Counted from the first letter of the stretch, positions 44,070-52,618 are shown. The stretch is DNA of 64,000 nt from Streptomyces sp. B1I3 (GCF_030816615.1 NZ_JAUSYD010000001.1:1426001-1490000), one strand, 5' to 3'. Notes: generated by a model not told the origin, from the sequence alone. Numbers and translations: made by a program.

Positions 44070-45302
44070 TCATCGGAGTTCGTCGAGGGCTGCTGCGAAA
44101 ATGCTCAGTGCTCGGGCGACATGGGGCAATTCCAAGGGCTCCACCGCAGTGAGGGACTCCGTCTGCTCCTGGGGGGTCGAGCCGAGCAGCGGCCCGGTAC
44201 CGAGCCGCACCCGGAGCGCGCCCAGCTCGTCCCCGAACCGATGGCCGCCGGGGGCGGGGGCGCCGAGTCGCTCCGTCAGGTACTCCTCCAGTTCCATGGA
44301 GTCCGTGACGCCCCGGTCGGCCAGCCGGGAACGGAGCGGGCCGAGATCGGCGTAGAGGTGGCGGCCGGCCTGCGGCGGCCTGGCCAGCGCACCGCAGGTG
44401 AGCACGGCCCGGTGGGCGGCCGAGGCGACCTGGGCGTGCAGGGCGGCGGCCTGCCTGCTCCGGACGGTCACGGCCTCGGGTTCACCCAGCGCGTGCGCGG
44501 CCGCGCGGGCCACGGGTTCCGCGACGAGGGCCCCGAGGGCGGTGAGGACGTCGAGGACGCGGGCGCGCCGGGCGGCCGCGCGTGCGGCGGCCGGGAATCG
44601 GGCGACGGCGACCGGCCAGGCGGAGGGGGTCAGCGAACCGGCCAGATCGGTGAGGACGGTGACGTCGTCGGGGCACATCTCGGCGGGACTGACCAGGACG
44701 GTGTCGTGGGGCCGGTGCAGCGTGTCGCGCCAGGTCTCGTCACTGACGATGTGCAGGCCCTCGGCGACGGCGGCCTCGCAGGCCTCCCTGACCAGCTCCG
44801 GCGGGGCGACGGTCGCGGTCGGGTCGTCGACGACCGAGAGCAGGAGCAGCCGGGGCCTCCCGCCCTCCGCGCGCACTCTGCGGACGGTTTCCAGCAGGGC
44901 GTACGGGTCGGGGATGCCGCCGCATTCCGCCGGGGTCGGCACATGGTAGGCGGGCCGTCCGAGCAGGCGCGCCTGCGGCGTCCAGGAGGCCGGGCAGGGG
45001 CGGGGCATGAGCACGTCTCCGCCGTAGGCGGCGATCAGCGCGAGCAGGAGGGGCTGCGCGCCCGGGGCGGCGGCGATGTCCTGCGGGGTGCAGTGCAGGC
45101 CCCGCCGGTGCCAGTAGGCGCAGGCCGCCTCCCGCAGGCTCGTTCCGCCACCGGGTGGCTCGGGCCTGGGGCAGGCCGCCGACGCGGCCAGTACGCCGGA
45201 GAGCTCGGGCAGGACGGGAAGACCGGGGTCGGGCGCCGGGGGGCCGTACCGGACCGGACCGTGGTTCTCCCCGACGGGACGGGACCGCTCGCTCGAGTGC
45301 AT
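44070..45302 (-). CDS. Aminotransferase class I/II fold protein without any lysine (probable pseudoenzyme)
   Basis: 410 aa with a recognisable fold-type I layout: AAPGAQPLLLALIAAYGGD, an SVVDDPTATVAPPELV segment where NPxNPTG is expected, and HIVSDETWRD where a DEVY motif sits. Where the PLP lysine should be (SxSK), the sequence reads VTDLAGSLTPSAW-like, with no lysine; in fact the whole protein has none. It cannot form a normal PLP Schiff base and is probably a regulatory or binding protein. ATG at 45302 has GGAGGAGG upstream; a GTG at 45329 is less likely. In an operon with the MBL-fold gene. Confidence 0.82.
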   Translation of the reverse strand: MHSSERSRPVGENHGPVRYGPPAPDPGLPVLPELSGVLAASAACPRPEPPGGGTSLREAACAYWHRRGLHCTPQDIAAAPGAQPLLLALIAAYGGDVLMPRPCPASWTPQARLLGRPAYHVPTPAECGGIPDPYALLETVRRVRAEGGRPRLLLLSVVDDPTATVAPPELVREACEAAVAEGLHIVSDETWRDTLHRPHDTVLVSPAEMCPDDVTVLTDLAGSLTPSAWPVAVARFPAAARAAARRARVLDVLTALGALVAEPVARAAAHALGEPEAVTVRSRQAAALHAQVASAAHRAVLTCGALARPPQAGRHLYADLGPLRSRLADRGVTDSMELEEYLTERLGAPAPGGHRFGDELGALRVRLGTGPLLGSTPQEQTESLTAVEPLELPHVARALSIFAAALDELR

Positions 45303-45400
45303 CCAGGGCCCTCCTCCGCCTGCCGACACCCTCAGGCCCCTTTATACGGAGGTTCTCCGCGGCCCGCCCCCGCACCCGGCCACCGCGGGCGTGCGGAAGG

Positions 45401-46249
45401 TCATCCCGCGAACGGTGTCCCCGGCAGACCGCGCCCCGCGTCCGGCACCACCAGCAGGGAACCCGACAGCGGATGGGGGGCGTCCTGCCCGGTCCGCGCG
45501 GTGGAGATGTACAGGTCACGGAGGTCCGCTCCGCCGAACGCGCACGCGGTGGGCCGCCGCACCGGCAGGCCCACCACCAGGTCCGGCCGGCCGTCAGGGG
45601 TGTAGCGCCGCACCGCCGCACCGTCCCAGAAGGCGACCCAGACGCAGCCGTCGGCGTCCACCGTCAGCCCGTCGGGCCATCCGGAGTCAGGCTCCACGGT
45701 GACGAACGGGCGACGGTTCGCGACGCGCGGACCGTCCACGTCGAACACGTCGATCCGCCGCGTCGGGGTGTCGATGTAGTACATGAGCCGGCCGTCCGGG
45801 CTCCAGCCGGTGCCGTTGCCGACCGTCACCGCGTCCGGGACGACCGTCACCGTGCCGTCCGGCGCGATCCGGGACAGGCTGCCGCCCGCCTCGCGTTCGT
45901 CGTACCGCATGGTGCCCGCCCAGAGGGCGCCGTCCGGCGCCACGGCCGCGTCGTTGCCCCGGCGCCCGGGGACGGGGTCGTGGACCAGCCAGGAGAAGGC
46001 CCCGTCGGCGTCGTACAGCCCCGTGCCGTCACGCAGGTTGACGACGAGCCCGCCACCGGCCCGCGGTTTGGCCGCACCGACGTGCTGTCCGGTGGTCATG
46101 ACCGTGCGGCGCCCGGTCGACGGGTCGTACGTGTGGACGCGGGCGGAGAGTATGTCCACCCAGATCAGCCGCCCGGTCGCCGGGTCCCAGGTCGGGCCCT
46201 CGCCGAGCTCGGCCTGCTCACGCACGGCCACCTCCCAGGCGGACGTCAC
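45401..46249 (-). CDS. SMP-30/gluconolactonase family protein
   Basis: 282 aa six-bladed propeller of the SMP-30/gluconolaconase/LRE family. Metal residues are in place: ELGEGPTWDP near 15 (Glu), VGNGTGWSPDG near 143 (Asn) and WPDGLTVDADG near 192 (Asp). It opens sugar lactones in oxidative sugar breakdown. GTG at 46249 overlaps the IclR stop (GTGA), so it is coupled to, and probably controlled by, that IclR regulator. Confidence 0.93.
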   Translation of the reverse strand: MTSAWEVAVREQAELGEGPTWDPATGRLIWVDILSARVHTYDPSTGRRTVMTTGQHVGAAKPRAGGGLVVNLRDGTGLYDADGAFSWLVHDPVPGRRGNDAAVAPDGALWAGTMRYDEREAGGSLSRIAPDGTVTVVPDAVTVGNGTGWSPDGRLMYYIDTPTRRIDVFDVDGPRVANRRPFVTVEPDSGWPDGLTVDADGCVWVAFWDGAAVRRYTPDGRPDLVVGLPVRRPTACAFGGADLRDLYISTARTGQDAPHPLSGSLLVVPDAGRGLPGTPFAG

Positions 46250-47019
46250 GCCTGCCCCCGGTGGTGTCCGAGCCTGCCGGACAGCGCGTCGGCGCCGCCC
46301 GAGGCGAGCTGGGCGAGCTCCGCCTCGCGCTCCTCGCTCCAGCGGATCATCGGTACGGAGATAGAGAGCGCGGCGACGACACGGCCGGAACGGTCCCGGA
46401 CCGGCGCGGCCACACAGCTCACGTCCGGATTGGACTCACGGTGCTCGACCGCTATGCCCCGCTTGCGCACCACGGCGAGCGCGGCCCGCAGCTCCGCGGC
46501 GTCGGTGAGGCTGTTGTCGGTCATGGCGACGAGTTCGCGTCCGTCGAGGCGTGCGTCGAGCTCCGCCTCCGGGAGCGCGGCCAGCAGCAGCTTGCCGACG
46601 GATGTGCAGTGGGCGGGCAGCTTGCGGCCGGCGGCCGAGACCATGCGGACCGCGTGGGTGGAGTCCACCTTGGCGATGTAGATGACCTCGGTGTCCTCCA
46701 GGATCGCCACATGGACCGTCTCACCACAGGTCTCGGCGACCTCGCGGGCCACCTGCTGGCCCTCCGCCGCCAGGTCGAGCTGTTCGGCGTACCGGCTGCC
46801 GAGCTGGTACGTGCGCACGCCGAGGCGGTAGCGGCCCGGCTGTCCGGGGACCGTGACCAGGTAGGACCGGGCCGCGAGGGTGGTGAGCAGTTCGTGCACG
46901 GTGGTTCGTGGCAGTTGGAGCTTGCGCGTCACCTCGGGAGCGGAGAGGGTTCCCTCGCCCTGGAGGAACAGCTCGAGTACATCCAGCGCCCTGGTCACCG
47001 CAGGGACGAGTCGTCCCAT
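46246..47019 (-). CDS. IclR-family transcriptional regulator
   Basis: 257 aa. N-terminal winged helix (LSAPEVTRKLQLPRTTVHEL, about 21-40) and IclR effector domain (YIAKVDSTHAVRMVS, CTSVGKLLLAALPE, GIAVEHRESNPDVSCVAAPV). Start ATG at 47019. A symmetrical interrupted dyad at 47037-47071 lies just upstream and fits an autoregulatory operator. It probably represses itself and the lactonase gene until a sugar-acid effector binds. Confidence 0.94.
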   Translation of the reverse strand: MGRLVPAVTRALDVLELFLQGEGTLSAPEVTRKLQLPRTTVHELLTTLAARSYLVTVPGQPGRYRLGVRTYQLGSRYAEQLDLAAEGQQVAREVAETCGETVHVAILEDTEVIYIAKVDSTHAVRMVSAAGRKLPAHCTSVGKLLLAALPEAELDARLDGRELVAMTDNSLTDAAELRAALAVVRKRGIAVEHRESNPDVSCVAAPVRDRSGRVVAALSISVPMIRWSEEREAELAQLASGGADALSGRLGHHRGQA

Positions 47020-47036
47020 GTTCGCCCACCCATCGT

Positions 47037-47071
47037 GTTCGACACTCCGGCCAATGACCGGAATAACGAAC
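47037..47071. promoter_or_regulatory. Interrupted dyad upstream of the IclR gene
   Basis: GTTCG-n5-CCGG-n7-CCGG-n5-CGAAC is symmetrical about 47054: GTTCG at 47037 pairs with CGAAC at 47067, and CCGG at 47047 mirrors CCGG at 47058. It sits 18 bases upstream of the start codon, as expected for an IclR operator. Confidence 0.5.
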
Positions 47072-47235
47072 GCAGGCTAGCGGCAGGGAACTTGTCCGGG
47101 CAACGTACGCGACGCGGCGATGGGGTAGGGCACAGGAGTGATTCGCCGTATGTGTACCGATATATTTGGATTACTCCGTGGTGCGATGGGCGCGCCTCCT
47201 GATTCGCCGCCCGGCGCCAGGGTATTCGCTGTCCC

Positions 47236-48732
47236 ATGCCCACACCGAGCAGTCCTCCCTCGCCGCGCCGCTGGCGCGGCTGGCTCCACGAGCGCGATCT
47301 GGCCGCCTTCCGGAGCGTGGCCGAGAGACATTGGCCCGGCGCCGAACCCGTCCTGCCCCGGCTGAGCCGCAGCGCCAATCACGGGCTGCTGTGGTTCGGG
47401 GCCGCCGCGGGCATGGCGGCGCTGGGCACCAGCGCGCGGTCCCGCCGGGCGGCGCTGCGCGGGGTCGCCTCGCTGGCCGTCGCCTCCGCCGCGATCAACA
47501 CGGTGGGCAAGGGGGCGGTACGCAGGGAGCGCCCGATCCTGGACATGGTTCCGGTGATACGGCAGCTGAAGCGGCAGCCGTTCACCACGTCCTTCCCGTC
47601 GGGGCACGCCGCGTCGGCGGCCGCGTTCGCGACGGGTGTCGCCCTCGAGTCGAAGGGCTGGGGTGCGGTCGTGGCGCCGGTGGCGGCGGCCGTGGCCGCG
47701 TCCCGCGTCTACACCGGCGTCCACTATCCGAGCGACGTACTGGCCGGCGCGGTGCTGGGCGTGGGGGCGGCGTTCGCGCTGCGGGGCGTCGTACCGACCC
47801 GTGGACAGCTGCCGGCCCCGGGCCGGCCGCCCGGTGAGGCCCCGGCCCTGCCCGCCGGGCAGGGCCTGGCGGTGGTCGTCAACCGGGAGTCGGGCTCGGC
47901 GCCCGCGGCGGCGGCCCTCATCCGGGACGTGCTGCCCCTGGCCGAGGTGACGGTGTGCGCCCCGGCCGAACTGCCGGAGTGCCTGGAGCAGGCGGCGGGC
48001 CGGAGCGAGGCGCTCGGTGTCTGCGGGGGTGACGGCACCGTCAACATGGCGGCGGCCGTGGCGGCGACGCACGGCCTGCCGCTCGCCGTCTTCCCCGGCG
48101 GGACCCTCAACCACTTCGCGTACGACCTCGGCATCGAGACGGTGCACGACACCGCGGCGGCACTCGCCTCGGGGGACGCGGTCCGGGCCGACCTGGGCCG
48201 CTTCCGGCCGGGACCGCAGGGGCCGGACGGGGCGCCCGGTTACTTCCTCAACGCCTTCAGCCTCGGGGTGTACCCGGAGCTGGTACGAACCCGGGAGCAC
48301 TGGGCACCCAGGATCGGCGGCTGGCCCGCAGGGGTCCTGGCCGCAGCCGAGGCCCTGCGCGGCGCCCGCCCCCTGACCGCCGAACTCCAAGGCAGGAAAA
48401 GGCCGTTGTGGCTGCTCTTCGTGGGCAACGGGCTGTTCCGGCGCGTCGGCCCGGCCCCCGGCCGCCGGCACAACCTGGCGGACGGACTGCTGGACGTACG
48501 GGTGGTGCACGGCGGCCGGACGCCGGGACTGCGCCTCCTGGCGGCAGCCGTCGCCGGGCCGCTGACCCGTTCACCGGTGCACGCCGCGGTACGGCGGCGC
48601 AGGGTGCGGATCTCCGGCCTCGCACCGGGCACCCCCTACGCGTACGACGGTGAAGTGGCGCACTCGCACGGCGAGTTGCTGGTCGACAAACTGCCGGAGG
48701 CGCTCACGGTCTACTGCCCCATGCACTTCTGA
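47236..48732 (+). CDS. PAP2 phosphatase-diacylglycerol kinase fusion
   Basis: 498 aa. N-terminal PAP2 phosphatase with all three motifs: KGAVRRERP (about 93), FPSGHAAS (about 117) and SRVYTGVHYPSDV (about 156). From about 212 a DAGK/sphingosine kinase-like domain follows: VVVNRESGSA, GVCGGDGTVNMAAAVA (about 260) and FPGGTLNHFAYDLGI. The two halves have opposite chemistry on lipid phosphates, as in known actinobacterial bifunctional proteins. ATG at 47236 without a clear ribosome site; a TATTCG box seven bases earlier suggests a leaderless message. Part of a lipid-flavoured stretch with DedA and MBL proteins. Confidence 0.92.
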   Translation: MPTPSSPPSPRRWRGWLHERDLAAFRSVAERHWPGAEPVLPRLSRSANHGLLWFGAAAGMAALGTSARSRRAALRGVASLAVASAAINTVGKGAVRRERPILDMVPVIRQLKRQPFTTSFPSGHAASAAAFATGVALESKGWGAVVAPVAAAVAASRVYTGVHYPSDVLAGAVLGVGAAFALRGVVPTRGQLPAPGRPPGEAPALPAGQGLAVVVNRESGSAPAAAALIRDVLPLAEVTVCAPAELPECLEQAAGRSEALGVCGGDGTVNMAAAVAATHGLPLAVFPGGTLNHFAYDLGIETVHDTAAALASGDAVRADLGRFRPGPQGPDGAPGYFLNAFSLGVYPELVRTREHWAPRIGGWPAGVLAAAEALRGARPLTAELQGRKRPLWLLFVGNGLFRRVGPAPGRRHNLADGLLDVRVVHGGRTPGLRLLAAAVAGPLTRSPVHAAVRRRRVRISGLAPGTPYAYDGEVAHSHGELLVDKLPEALTVYCPMHF

Positions 48733-48859
48733 GCCCACCGGGCCGACATACCGAACAGCGAGACGTGCCGAATAGTGAGACGTCCATCTCAAGATACGAC
48801 ATGGCGGCGTACTGTCGTTCCACCGCTTGCGACTGAAGTCCGAGAGAGGACGTACGGCC

Positions 48860-49669
48860 ATGCCTGAGGAAACCGCCGTCTACACCCATGGGCACCACGA
48901 ATCGGTGCTGCGTTCCCACCAGTGGCGGACCGCCGCCAATTCGGCTGCCTACCTGGTCGCCGAACTCCGCCCGGGTCAGGCGGTCCTGGACGTCGGCTGC
49001 GGGCCCGGCACCATCACGGCCGACATCGCAGGACTCGTCGCACCGGGCCGGGTGACCGCCGTGGACACCGGCCGCGGCATCCTGGACAAGGCGGCCTCGG
49101 TGGCGGCCGGACGCGGCCTGGACAACGTCGAGTTCGCCACCGGAGACGTCCACGCACTGGACTTCCCCGACGACTCCTTCGACGTGGTGCACGCCCATCA
49201 GGTGCTGCAGCACGTGGGCGACCCCGTGCAGGCGCTGCGCGAGATGCGGCGGGTATGCCGGCCCGGCGGCATCGTGGCCGCGCGCGACAGCGACTACGCG
49301 GCGATGACGTGGTACCCGGCCACGGCGGGAATGACGCGATGGCAGGAGCTGTACGGCCGGGTGGCCCGCGCCAACGGCGGTGAGCCCGACGCCGGGCGCC
49401 GGCTGCTGTCCTGGGCCCGCCGGGCCGGGTTCACCGACATCACCCCGACCGCCGCGGCCTGGTGTTTCGCCACCCCGGAGGACCGTGCCTGGTGGAGCGG
49501 CCTGTGGGCGGACCGTACGACGGCCTCGGCGTACGCGAAGCTGGCGGTGGACGGCGGGCATGCGAGCCCCGGGCAGCTGACGGAGATCGCGGACGCCTGG
49601 CGCGCGTGGGGCGAGGAGGCCGACGGGTGGTTCATGGTGCCGCACGGAGAGGTGCTCTGCCGGGCATGA
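48860..49669 (+). CDS. SAM-dependent methyltransferase (UbiE-like)
   Basis: 269 aa. Class I motif VLDVGCGPGTITADIAGLV near residue 43, FATGDVHALDFPDDSFDVVH near 93 and LREMRRVCRPGGIVAARDSD near 122. It resembles small-molecule methyltransferases of the UbiE/COQ5 type; substrate unknown. ATG at 48860 preceded by GAGAGGA about 9 bases upstream. Stand-alone. Confidence 0.92.
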   Translation: MPEETAVYTHGHHESVLRSHQWRTAANSAAYLVAELRPGQAVLDVGCGPGTITADIAGLVAPGRVTAVDTGRGILDKAASVAAGRGLDNVEFATGDVHALDFPDDSFDVVHAHQVLQHVGDPVQALREMRRVCRPGGIVAARDSDYAAMTWYPATAGMTRWQELYGRVARANGGEPDAGRRLLSWARRAGFTDITPTAAAWCFATPEDRAWWSGLWADRTTASAYAKLAVDGGHASPGQLTEIADAWRAWGEEADGWFMVPHGEVLCRA

Positions 49670-49736
49670 CGCCCGGTGGGTGGCCGGGCCGGGGAATCGA
49701 TCACATCCCCGGGGGCCGCCAACTACCCTGATGGGC

Positions 49737-50090
49737 ATGGACATCCTGGGAACCACGCTGCGCATCTGCGTAGACGACCTGGAGGCCTCGGTGGCCTTCT
49801 ACGAGGGCCTGACCAGCACTCCGGCGCAGCGCTTCGAGCGCGGCGGGGTCTCGGTCGCCGCGATCGGCTGCTTTCTGCTGATGAGCGGCCCGGAGACGGA
49901 GCTGGAGATCTTGCGGAAGGTCACCGCGACGATCGCCGTCAAGGACGTCGACGAGGCCCATGCTGCACTGACGAGGGTGGGCGCGAGGATCGTCGCCGGT
50001 CCGGTGCCGACCCCGGCAGGCCGCAACCTGATCGCCCTGCACCCGGACGGCTCCGTGTTCGAGTACGTCGACCGGAACGCGCACGCCTGA
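49737..50090 (+). CDS. VOC-family (glyoxalase/bleomycin-resistance fold) protein
   Basis: 117 aa, one VOC unit with two beta-alpha-beta-beta-beta modules: GTTLRICVDDLEASVAFYE at the start, and VKDVDEAHAALTRVGARIV then LIALHPDGSVFEYVDR. Probably a metal-dependent or binding protein acting as a dimer. TACCCT (49724-49729) lies seven bases before the ATG at 49737, so a leaderless start there is preferred over the in-frame ATG at 49731. The 168 bases after its stop, to 50258, show nothing I recognise. Confidence 0.85.
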   Translation: MDILGTTLRICVDDLEASVAFYEGLTSTPAQRFERGGVSVAAIGCFLLMSGPETELEILRKVTATIAVKDVDEAHAALTRVGARIVAGPVPTPAGRNLIALHPDGSVFEYVDRNAHA

Positions 50091-50258
50091 ACCGTTCAGC
50101 TGCTCGACGTCATGGAAGTCCCCGGTCGGCACCTCCGCGCAGTTCCGCAGGACGAAGCCGGTCTGCTCGGGGTCGTGGACCGGTGCGTCAGGCATGCGCC
50201 GGCGCAGCGGCCACGAGCGTCGTCTTCCCGCTGCGGGAGGCACAGTTGACCCGGATGA

Positions 50259-51176
50259 TCACCGGGGCGACTTCTCCGGCTCCGGTCCGGTGAGGGCGGC
50301 GACGACCAGGTCGGCGAGCAGGGCGCCGGCACTGCCGTCGGGGTCCAGGTCGGGGTCGTAGATCGTGACGTTGAGCCCCGCGCAGTGCGGCGAGCGGACC
50401 AGGGTGCGCAGCAGCGGTTCGAGTTCCTCCGGGAGCAGCCCGCCGTCGTCGGGGCTGTCGACGGCGGGCATGACGCCCGGGTCGAGCGCATCGGCGTCGA
50501 GGTGCACCCAGAAGCCGTCCAGGGCCTGGACCTCCAGCGTCCGGACCACGGCGCGGGCGATGTCGTCGGCGCCCCGCTCCCTGATCTCCCCGACCGTCGC
50601 ATGCGTGATCTTCAGCGCGGTCAGCTCGGCACGGTCCTCGTCCCCGTCGCGCATACCGAGGAGCCGGATGTCCTCGTCCCTGAGGTAGGGCCCGAGCCCT
50701 TCCAGGTCGGCGAGGTCCGCCTGGCCGCGCCCGGTGGCGAGGGCGAGCTCCTCACCGGCGGCGGCGCCGATCCGGGTGCTGTTGCCGGGGTGCCGGAAGT
50801 CCGCCGAGCCGTCGATCGCGGCGAGCCCGTAGCGTCCGATGCGGCGCAGGGCGAGGGTGGCGCCGAGCTGGATGGAGCAGTCGCCCCCGAGGACGAGCGG
50901 GAATGCGCCGGCCTTGACGTGGCCCTCGATACGGTCGGCGAGAGTGCGGGTGTAACGGGCGAGCGCGGCGGCGTTGAAGACCCCGTCGCCCTCCTGCCAG
51001 TCACCGCGGTCATAGCGCGGAGGGACGACGACACCGCCCTCGAACGCCCCGAGGCGCTGCACGATCCGCTGCTCGCGCAGCGCACCGGCCAGTTTGCAGC
51101 AACCGGGCACGGTGCCGGGGGCCGGGGGCCTCAGCCCCAGGTTGGACGGGGCGTCGAGGACCACGATATTCCGCAT
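50259..51176 (-). CDS. Arginase/agmatinase-fold protein with altered metal ligands
   Basis: 305 aa ureohydrolase fold. Motif 1 reads GGDCS (canonical GGDHS), motif 2 reads DGSAD (canonical DAHxD, losing its His), motif 3 HLDADALDPG is intact and PAVDSPDDGGL follows. Several actinobacterial relatives have GGDCS with DGHxD, so the Ser in motif 2 is the odd change. Two of six manganese ligands are replaced, and activity on arginine or agmatine is doubtful. ATG at 51176 with AAGGA eight bases upstream. Divergent from the DUF6204 gene by 64 bases. Confidence 0.88.
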   Translation of the reverse strand: MRNIVVLDAPSNLGLRPPAPGTVPGCCKLAGALREQRIVQRLGAFEGGVVVPPRYDRGDWQEGDGVFNAAALARYTRTLADRIEGHVKAGAFPLVLGGDCSIQLGATLALRRIGRYGLAAIDGSADFRHPGNSTRIGAAAGEELALATGRGQADLADLEGLGPYLRDEDIRLLGMRDGDEDRAELTALKITHATVGEIRERGADDIARAVVRTLEVQALDGFWVHLDADALDPGVMPAVDSPDDGGLLPEELEPLLRTLVRSPHCAGLNVTIYDPDLDPDGSAGALLADLVVAALTGPEPEKSPR

Positions 51177-51240
51177 GCGCGCCATCCTTGCCGTCGTACC
51201 CTTCGTCTTCAACGGGTGTCGAGCAGAGGACGGCAGGACG

Positions 51241-51594
51241 ATGGGCACGCAGCACACGTACCGGGTGATCGTGCGGGGAACCTGGGAGGGGCTGCCGGAG
51301 AGCGACCGCTTCCGGTTGCTGGCGGAGGTGGAGGAGCACGGCCTCGCGGCCATGCGCTTCACCGAGGAGGGTTCGCTCACCTACGACGCCGCGCTGAAGC
51401 ACTTCAGTTTCCGGTACGTGGTGACCTCGGACGCCGAGGACGGCGACGAGATGGCGGCGGCGATCGCCGAGGACCGCGCGCAGACGACGCTGCGGGAACG
51501 GGGCCTCGGTCACGGCGAGCTGCGCTCCACCGTCACGGACCTGGACACGATGAAGATCAACTACAAGGGGCGGCGGGGGCCGGGCGCGGTGTGA
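51241..51594 (+). CDS. DUF6204-like protein
   Basis: 117 aa, small soluble alpha/beta protein with the family pattern: THTYRVIVRGTWEGL-like start, MRFTEEGSLTYDAALKHFSF in the middle and LRSTVTDLDTMKINYKGR at the end. From memory this fits DUF6204, a Streptomyces family with no known function. ATG at 51241 with an AGGA four to five bases upstream. Divergent from the arginase-like gene. Confidence 0.75.
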   Translation: MGTQHTYRVIVRGTWEGLPESDRFRLLAEVEEHGLAAMRFTEEGSLTYDAALKHFSFRYVVTSDAEDGDEMAAAIAEDRAQTTLRERGLGHGELRSTVTDLDTMKINYKGRRGPGAV

Positions 51595-51755
51595 CGGCGC
51601 ACAGGAGGCTGCTGTCGCCGGACGGCGGGCCGCCGAAGGGCAGGCTCCACCAAGAGCCGGCCCACCCGTCGTCCGCGGTCCACGTCACCCCCTCACCATG
51701 TGGGCCGTCCACCGCTTCCCGAACCCGCGCTTCGTTGTCACAGCCGTTGCCTCTG

Positions 51756-51815
51756 CGTCAGACGATCGGGCGTCAGACCATCGGGCGTCAGACCACCGGG
51801 CGTCAGACCACCGGG
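51756..51815. repeat. Four tandem 15-bp repeats
   Basis: CGTCAGACCAYCGGG in four head-to-tail copies starting at 51756 (slightly different), 51771, 51786 and 51801. They lie directly after, and overlap, the stop of the NTF2-like fragment. The rest of 51595-51802 shows no gene. Confidence 0.9.
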
Positions 51816-51970
51816 GCGAAGAAGAAGGTGTCGCGGCTGCGGAACGTCCCGTTCTCGGAGAACGTGAAGAAGTCGGCGAAGCGCAGTGACACCTGCCGCT
51901 CGTCCTGCAGCGTTCCCTCGAACGTGCCGTACACCGCCGCAGCGTCCTCGTGCACCAGCACGGCCCTCAC
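51803..51970 (-). pseudogene. Truncated NTF2/SnoaL-like gene
   Basis: 55-codon frame from a GTG overlapping the response regulator stop (GTGA). The product (AAAVYGTFEGTLQDERQVSL, then FADFFTFSENGTFRSRDTFF) matches only the C-terminal beta-sheet half of SnoaL/NTF2-like proteins, which are normally 110-140 aa. It is probably a remnant whose 5' part was lost, though its coding frame is clean and it could be expressed with the regulator. Tandem repeats abut its 3' end. Confidence 0.55.
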
Positions 51971-52617
51971 CGGACCTCCAGGAAGCCCGACTCGTACGCG
52001 ATCACCACGGCCTGGGTGCGGTCCCGGGCACCCAGTTTGGCGAGGGTGCTGCTGACGTGGGTCTTGACCGTCTGCACCCCCAGACACAGCTCCGCCGCGA
52101 TCTCCGCGTTCGACATCCCCTGCCCCATCAGGCGCAGCACCTCGGCCTCTCGTTCAGTGAACTGCACGTGGCCCAGCGCGCTCTTGGAGGCCCTCTTGAG
52201 CCTCCCCGAGACCAGGCCGCGGATGGCGGTGGGAAAGAGCACCGAGTCCCCCGTGGCCACGGTGTGCACCGCCTGGACGATCTCGGCCGGCCGGGAGCGC
52301 TTGAGCAGAAATCCCGAAGCCCCCTCCCGCAGCGCTTCGTAGACGTAGTCGTCGCGCTCGAAGGTGGTGATCATCAGGACGCGCGGCGGATCCGGGACGG
52401 TCGCCATCAGTTCGCGGGTGGCGGTGATGCCGTCGACCCGGGGCATCCGGACATCCATGATCACCACGTCCGGCCGCAGTTCCAGCACCTTGGCGACGAC
52501 CTCGGAACCGTCGGACGCCTCGCCGACGACGGTGATCCCGTCGCTGTTGCCGAGGATGGCGGACATTCCGGTCCGCACGAGTTCTTCGTCGTCGACGAGC
52601 AGGACAGAGATGGTCAT
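51967..52617 (-). CDS. NarL/LuxR-type response regulator
   Basis: 216 aa. Receiver domain with acidic pair (LLVDDEELVRTGM) and phosphoacceptor Asp in VVIMDVRMPRVDG (about 54), then a LuxR helix-turn-helix (FTEREAEVLRLMGQGMSNAE). ATG at 52617, with the kinase stop at 52619, so they are adjacent without a gap. With the kinase it should regulate the divergent ABC transporter genes 53938-55655. Confidence 0.95.
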   Translation of the reverse strand: MTISVLLVDDEELVRTGMSAILGNSDGITVVGEASDGSEVVAKVLELRPDVVIMDVRMPRVDGITATRELMATVPDPPRVLMITTFERDDYVYEALREGASGFLLKRSRPAEIVQAVHTVATGDSVLFPTAIRGLVSGRLKRASKSALGHVQFTEREAEVLRLMGQGMSNAEIAAELCLGVQTVKTHVSSTLAKLGARDRTQAVVIAYESGFLEVR

Positions 52618-52618
52618 G

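Noticed and set aside
50091..50258. Short minus-strand frame after the arginase-like gene
   Set aside because: No ribosome site or recognisable domain, and it continues antisense through the VOC gene.
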